Positions 61,001 to 64,000 of a stretch of DNA of 64,000 nucleotides are shown one piece after another. The stretch is taken from contig NZ_RQRS01000021.1 in NCBI RefSeq assembly GCF_004335085.1, forward strand, positions 44,137 through 108,136. The letters run 5' to 3'. Numbering within the stretch: position 1 is the stretch's first letter; each line of letters opens with the position of its first letter. The notes beneath the pieces were generated by a model that did not search any database, was not told where the DNA came from, and saw only the letters and a list, made by a program, of their open reading frames with translations. The DNA comes from Pedobacter nototheniae. GTDB taxonomy: Bacteria > Bacteroidota > Bacteroidia > Sphingobacteriales > Sphingobacteriaceae. The position numbers and the translations under genes were made by a program.

Positions 61001-61455
61001 TTATTGAAGAATTAACCGATTTAGTTGAAGATGCAGTGTTAGCTGAATTTAAACGAATTAATGATCGAGGCGGTGTTTTAGGCGCTATGGAAACAATGTA
61101 TCAACGGGGTAAAATCCAGGAAGAAAGTTTATATTATGAAACTTTAAAGCATACAGGTGAATATCCTATTGTTGGAGTAAACACCTTCCTAAATAAAAAT
61201 GGATCACCTACAATCGTTCCAGGAGAAGTGATTAGAGCTACAGAAGAAGAAAAACAATATCAAATTGAGGCATTAAAACAATTCCAAACTAGAAATGAAG
61301 ATCAAGCAACGAAAGTTTTAAAAGCGTTGCAAAAATCGGCTATTGCTGGTGATAATATCTTTGAACAACTAATGGAAGTTTGTAAAATTTGTTCTTTAGG
61401 GCAAATTAGCAATGCACTTTATGAAGTTGGTGGACAATACCGTAGAAATATGTAA
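58066..61455 (+). CDS. icmF: Fused isobutyryl-CoA mutase/G-protein chaperone IcmF
   Basis: Coenzyme-B12 enzyme of 1129 residues that interconverts isobutyryl- and butyryl-CoA (some members act on isovaleryl- or pivalyl-CoA). Domain order: B12-binding domain (about 1-140) with DGHDAT at 23-28, His25 being the lower cobalt ligand; a MeaI-type GTPase domain (about 180-430) with Walker A GTGGAGKS at 203-210 and NKFD for base specificity; a linker; and the mutase barrel (about 550-1129) with RLSTAFDSVTLYGEDP and TSVSMTINGPAP. This fused order is IcmF, not methylmalonyl-CoA mutase, which has separate subunits. The MBL gene starts 3 bases after its stop. Confidence 0.92.
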   Translation: MQQVEIYKPKNKIRFVTAASLFDGHDATINIMRRILQSSGAEVIHLGHNRSVDEVVNCAIQEDVQGIAMTSYQGGHIEYFKYMYDLLQERGSGHIKIFAGGGGVILPVEIEELQAYGISKIYSPDDGRKMGLQGMINDMLRQTDFVTKTSITEELQTIPQKDIKAIAGAITVAENDPEGAQAFVDELKKLSKNNKAPILGITGTGGAGKSSLVDELVRRFLVEVKDKTLAIISVDPSKRKTGGALLGDRIRMNAINNPRVYMRSLATRQANLALSKNVQESIDICKAAGYDLIIVETSGIGQSDTEITEHCDVSLYVMTPEFGAATQLEKIDMLDFADLVAINKFDKRGALDALRDVRKQYKRNHNIFDAKDEEIPVYGTMASQFNDPGMNNLFVALMDQIKVKTGTDFHAKMELTSDQSEKIYIIPPDRIRYLAEIAEASQAYNEWVDKQAGIARKMYQLKGVIDLLNDRGLQKTGTLLPSADGLEEAYSFFEEQLDGECRRLLRQWPETKKSYKQEFFIYKVRDKEIKQPLYYESLSKLNIPKVSLPRYEDWGDILRWLLTENLPGEFPYAAGVFPLKRDGEDPTRMFAGEGGPERTNKRFHYVSLGQPAHRLSTAFDSVTLYGEDPHIRPDIYGKIGNSGVSIATLDDAKKLYSGFDLCAPSTSVSMTINGPAPMLLGFFMNAAIDQQCEKYIIENGLEEEVKTKIDAIYKAKNLKKPSYNGSLPEGNNGLGLMLLGVTGDQVLPADIYAKIRAYAISSVRGTVQADILKEDQAQNTCIFSTEFALRMMGDIQKYFIDEKVRNFYSVSISGYHIAEAGANPISQLAFTLSNGFTFVEYYLSRGMHIDDFAPNLSFFFSNGIDPEYAVIGRVARRIWAKAIKNKYKGNDRSQKLKYHIQTSGRSLHAQEIDFNDIRTTLQALYAIYDNCNSLHTNAYDEAITTPTEESVRRAMAIQLIINRELGLAKNENPLQGAFIIEELTDLVEDAVLAEFKRINDRGGVLGAMETMYQRGKIQEESLYYETLKHTGEYPIVGVNTFLNKNGSPTIVPGEVIRATEEEKQYQIEALKQFQTRNEDQATKVLKALQKSAIAGDNIFEQLMEVCKICSLGQISNALYEVGGQYRRNM

Positions 61456-61458
61456 TTA

Positions 61459-62391
61459 ATGAGGCTTCGAAAAATAATAATTATAGCCCTTCTGCTGATT
61501 CTTGGAACAAAAACCTGGTCAGCAGAAGAACCTAAATCAAGTTATATTATTGTACTTGGCATCGCTCAAGACGGGGGATATCCGCACATGGGTTGTCAAA
61601 AAGAATGCTGCAAAATGGCTTGGAAAAATCCTAAACTGAGGAAAAATGTTGTTTCTTTAGCATTAGTTGACCCACTCAATAAAAAATGGTGGTTGTTTGA
61701 AGCCACGCCAGATATTAAGCAACAATTGCAGGATTTTAAATCTCAAACTAAAGAACAATACCCATATCTTCCTGAAGGCATTTTTATAACTCATGCACAT
61801 ATTGGTCACTATACTGGCCTGATGGAATTTGGTAGGGAAGTAATGGCTACCAATAAAATTAAAGTATATATACTCCCAAAATTAAAGGCTTTTTTGGAAC
61901 AAAATGGCCCATGGAGTCAATTAGTAAAGCTTAATAATATTGATTTAATTGAGTTAAACGCAGATAAGCCAATATCAATAATAAATAATTCGGTCACCGC
62001 ATTTACAGTTCCTCATAGAGATGAATACTCAGAAACTGCCGGTTTTAAGATCATTACACCAACTAAAAAATATTTGTTTATACCTGATGTCGACAAATGG
62101 AATAAGTGGAATAAAAATATAATAAGCGAGATTAAGAACGTTGATATAGCAATGATAGATGCTACTTTTTATACCAATACAGAACTTGGAAATAGAGCAA
62201 TATCAGAAGTACCGCACCCTTTAGTTACAGAAACAGAAAAACTCTTGCAAAATGAAGATTTAATAATCAAAAACAAAGTTTATTTCATCCACTTTAACCA
62301 TACAAACCCTTTGCTTTGGGATTTAAACACTCAAAAAGAAGTACTAAGAAATGGCTTTCATCTCGCCAAACAAGGTCAGATTATTTACTAA
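61459..62391 (+). CDS. PqqB-like metallo-beta-lactamase-fold protein
   Basis: 310 residues with a signal peptide (about 1-22). A Cys cluster (HMGCQKECC) near residue 45 recalls the structural zinc site of PqqB proteins. The MBL metal motif reads THAHIGHYTGL: His112, His114 and His117 are kept, but the Asp of HxHxDH is Gly116, which would weaken or remove the second metal site. Later elements fit the fold: TVPHRDEYSETAGF, FIPDVDKW and YFIHFNHTNPLL. It directly follows icmF, so they probably share a transcript, though no biochemical link is obvious. True PQQ synthesis is unlikely with no other pqq genes here. Confidence 0.8.
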   Translation: MRLRKIIIIALLLILGTKTWSAEEPKSSYIIVLGIAQDGGYPHMGCQKECCKMAWKNPKLRKNVVSLALVDPLNKKWWLFEATPDIKQQLQDFKSQTKEQYPYLPEGIFITHAHIGHYTGLMEFGREVMATNKIKVYILPKLKAFLEQNGPWSQLVKLNNIDLIELNADKPISIINNSVTAFTVPHRDEYSETAGFKIITPTKKYLFIPDVDKWNKWNKNIISEIKNVDIAMIDATFYTNTELGNRAISEVPHPLVTETEKLLQNEDLIIKNKVYFIHFNHTNPLLWDLNTQKEVLRNGFHLAKQGQIIY

Positions 62392-62407
62392 AACATATGT
62401 AAAATAA

Positions 62408-62430
62408 AAGCCCCGATTTTGTCGGGGCTT
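62408..62430. terminator. Bidirectional terminator
   Basis: AAGCCCCGA (62408-62416) pairs with TCGGGGCTT (62422-62430) around a 5-base loop, between the convergent MBL and desaturase genes. Confidence 0.85.
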
Positions 62431-62449
62431 AAAAATTTATTTAGAAATT

Positions 62450-63430
62450 TTAACCTGCAATCCAGGTAAACTTATAATCAATAGTTGGGTTTTTCATGCG
62501 TTCTGCCACACGCAATAAACGTGAAGGTAAATTCATAATATAATCACGAGCTTTTTCACCAGCGTCATTTAAATCACGCATACCTTCAATTTTCCAGTCA
62601 ATAATCAACTGCTGCATAATATCAACATAATCAATCGCAGTATAAACTCCCAAACGTTGTGCTGCATCTGTAAAGTGACCAAAAGTCTGACCGATTTTTA
62701 ATCCAACTTCACGTAAGAAGTGTGCTGGCATTACAATCTTTTTGCGCATCATATCTTCAAAAGCAAGCATAGCTTCATTAGGATCAACCATAAAAATTTG
62801 ATTCATAAAATCTTTATACGCTTTGGCATGTCTTGCTTCATCTGACGCAATAACACCACACATTTTAGATAATAGCGTATCACCATCTTTTTTAGCTAAA
62901 GAAGCAACCCTTCTATGAGAAATATTCGTTGCTAATTCCTGAAAGCTAGTATAAACAAAGTTACGGTAAGGATCATGTCCAGTGCCAATATCGAAACCAT
63001 CAGCAATTAAATATTGTGTTGATATCTCCATTTGTCGCATATCCACACGTCCAGATAAGTATAAATATTTATTTAAAAGATCACCATGGCGGTTTTCCTC
63101 AGCTGTCCAATGTCTATTCCACTTCATCCAACCACCATCTTCAGCCATACTAGGACCTTCAACCATTGCTAACCATGATTCATATGTTGGCAATGCCTCT
63201 TCAGTGATGGTATCACCTACTAAAACAGCAACTAAATCATAAGAAAGATCTTTAGCGTTATCCCTTAAAATTCGAATATCCTGATAAAATGTTTCGCTTG
63301 TAGAATCCGGTAAGAAATCAGATGGTTGCCAGTTAGTATCAATTGGTTTCAAATAGGTATCCATCATCTCGAGCATATATTTTTCAATATGCAACATTAC
63401 TTCCCTTCTTTTTTCTGCAAAAAAACTCAT
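62450..63430 (-). CDS. Acyl-ACP desaturase
   Basis: Soluble di-iron enzyme of about 326 residues that puts a double bond into acyl-ACP, probably delta-9. The two iron-binding motifs are EENRHGD (about residue 112) and DEARHAK (about residue 200), with the supporting Glu residues in SWLAMVEG and SFQELATNISH. The same type as plant stearoyl-ACP desaturase and actinobacterial DesA. The ATG at 63430 (MSFFAEKRREV) is used; the longer frame adds 17 unlike residues. A TATCTTTG box on the minus strand at 63457-63464 may be its promoter. Confidence 0.92.
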   Translation of the reverse strand: MSFFAEKRREVMLHIEKYMLEMMDTYLKPIDTNWQPSDFLPDSTSETFYQDIRILRDNAKDLSYDLVAVLVGDTITEEALPTYESWLAMVEGPSMAEDGGWMKWNRHWTAEENRHGDLLNKYLYLSGRVDMRQMEISTQYLIADGFDIGTGHDPYRNFVYTSFQELATNISHRRVASLAKKDGDTLLSKMCGVIASDEARHAKAYKDFMNQIFMVDPNEAMLAFEDMMRKKIVMPAHFLREVGLKIGQTFGHFTDAAQRLGVYTAIDYVDIMQQLIIDWKIEGMRDLNDAGEKARDYIMNLPSRLLRVAERMKNPTIDYKFTWIAG

Positions 63431-63481
63431 TGTTGTGTTTATATATTTGTTATTGTCAAAGATAACCAAATAATGTGGCAA

Positions 63482-63858
63482 ACCTCATTATATTAACATA
63501 TTTGCGTATAATCAGTTGTAAAAATGAGTTAAATCATTCTAAAAAAATACATTTAAGATTTAAATCTGTGGAATGCTTAATAAAATAGTTTTAAAATATA
63601 ATTAGACATACCTAAAAAGTATTCAAGAGATACTCAGGAAAGGGATGTGCAGTATTTAATGGGTGCTTCAGTCCCGCCCTTTATTGCAATCTTTTTGGAT
63701 AAGCTTTGCTAAATTGAATAGATCTAACCAAAAAGGATTTCCATTCCGGTCAGGTTTAAGCTGAAGGGTATTGGTAGCAGCAGGAGATGAGAAAGGATAG
63801 GGCAAACTCCAGGGTTATACCCTGGTGCTTTGTTTGTTTAAATTTCCTGTAAACTAAG
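63482..63858. other. Intergenic region between desaturase and rRNA operon
   Basis: No gene is supported here. The part from about 63650 to 63790 has a layout like the structured element at 7784-8035 (TTTATTGCAATC, then a TTCCATTCCGG and CAGGTTTAA run). A hairpin CCAGGG-TTATA-CCCTGG lies at 63809-63825. Confidence 0.45.
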
Positions 63859-63891
63859 AAAACCCTTGCGACATTAAGTTGCAAGGGTTTC
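63859..63891 (-). terminator. Terminator of the rRNA operon
   Basis: Read on the minus strand, AAACCCTTGC (63881-63890) pairs with GCAAGGGTTT (63860-63869), followed by a T-rich run. It lies just past the 3' end of the 5S gene. Confidence 0.8.
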
Positions 63892-63901
63892 TTTTAAGAT
63901 T

Positions 63902-64000
<99 letters not shown>

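Noticed and set aside
63650..63830. tRNA or other small RNA gene next to the rRNA operon
   Set aside because: No cloverleaf or acceptor-stem pattern was found; only a simple hairpin and repeat-like text.

Overview
The window looks like a chromosomal segment of a Sphingobacteriaceae bacterium, most likely Pedobacter or a close relative (inference from protein content). It is AT-rich and has many TAnnTTTG promoter boxes of the Bacteroidetes type and very few strong Shine-Dalgarno sites. It encodes family-typical proteins such as DUF4294, DUF4783, an HU-CCDC81/SPOR protein, a PafA-type phosphatase, BshB1 and L-lysine 6-transaminase. I found about 57 protein-coding loci, one of them interrupted, and the 3' part of a 5S rRNA. 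There is no tRNA, CRISPR array, prophage or intact insertion sequence.

Layout. 1-5.4 kb: msrA, a phosphate-selective porin with a PiT phosphate transporter and a UspA protein, and corA. 5.5-6.0 kb: a gene-free stretch packed with palindromic repeats. 6.0-9.4 kb: lysine 6-transaminase and a glutaryl-CoA-dehydrogenase-like enzyme flanking a structured non-coding element. 10.1-12 kb: bacillithiol enzyme BshB1 with a glutathione-peroxidase-family protein and a DUF4294 protein. 12-24.5 kb: bifunctional RelA/SpoT, Fur, purA, pabB, an M48 lipoprotein, plsY, nadC, gpmI and a TPR protein. 24.8-34.1 kb: lon (with a sigma-54-like promoter), an LpxR-like protein, arfB, ferritin, cmk, a DUF1080 protein, an SH3 protein and rpsA. 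34.5-42.4 kb: GH20 hexosaminidase, AraC regulator/aldehyde dehydrogenase/DUF779, map, and pyrR-pyrB. 42.6-51.7 kb: cell-envelope block with a giant TPR protein plus beta-barrel protein, a GNAT enzyme, then an overlapping operon of HU/SPOR protein, TolQ/ExbB, TolR/ExbD and a TonB/TolA-like protein. 51.8-54.3 kb: a small accessory patch with a lipoprotein gene split by an in-frame amber codon, a possible immunity protein and two palindromic elements. 54.3-63.5 kb: folC, pafA, a short MITE-like element, a VOC protein, the fused mutase IcmF, a PqqB-like MBL protein and an acyl-ACP desaturase. 63.9-64.0 kb: the end of an rRNA operon on the minus strand.

Functional themes. The porin and PiT genes form a two-membrane phosphate import pair. 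The AraC/ALDH/DUF779 group is an aldehyde-detoxification module. The HU/SPOR-TolQ-TolR-TonB operon probably links the cell wall or division site to proton-driven outer-membrane work. No clear new defence or secretion system is present. The most distinctive features are in non-coding or cis-acting DNA: two dispersed palindromic repeat families, each with copies about 50 kb apart, a perfect 20-bp inverted repeat inside the Tol-like operon, apparently leaderless pabB (TTG start) and cmk, a terminator-like hairpin directly against the start codon of the LpxR-like gene, and the amber-interrupted lipoprotein.
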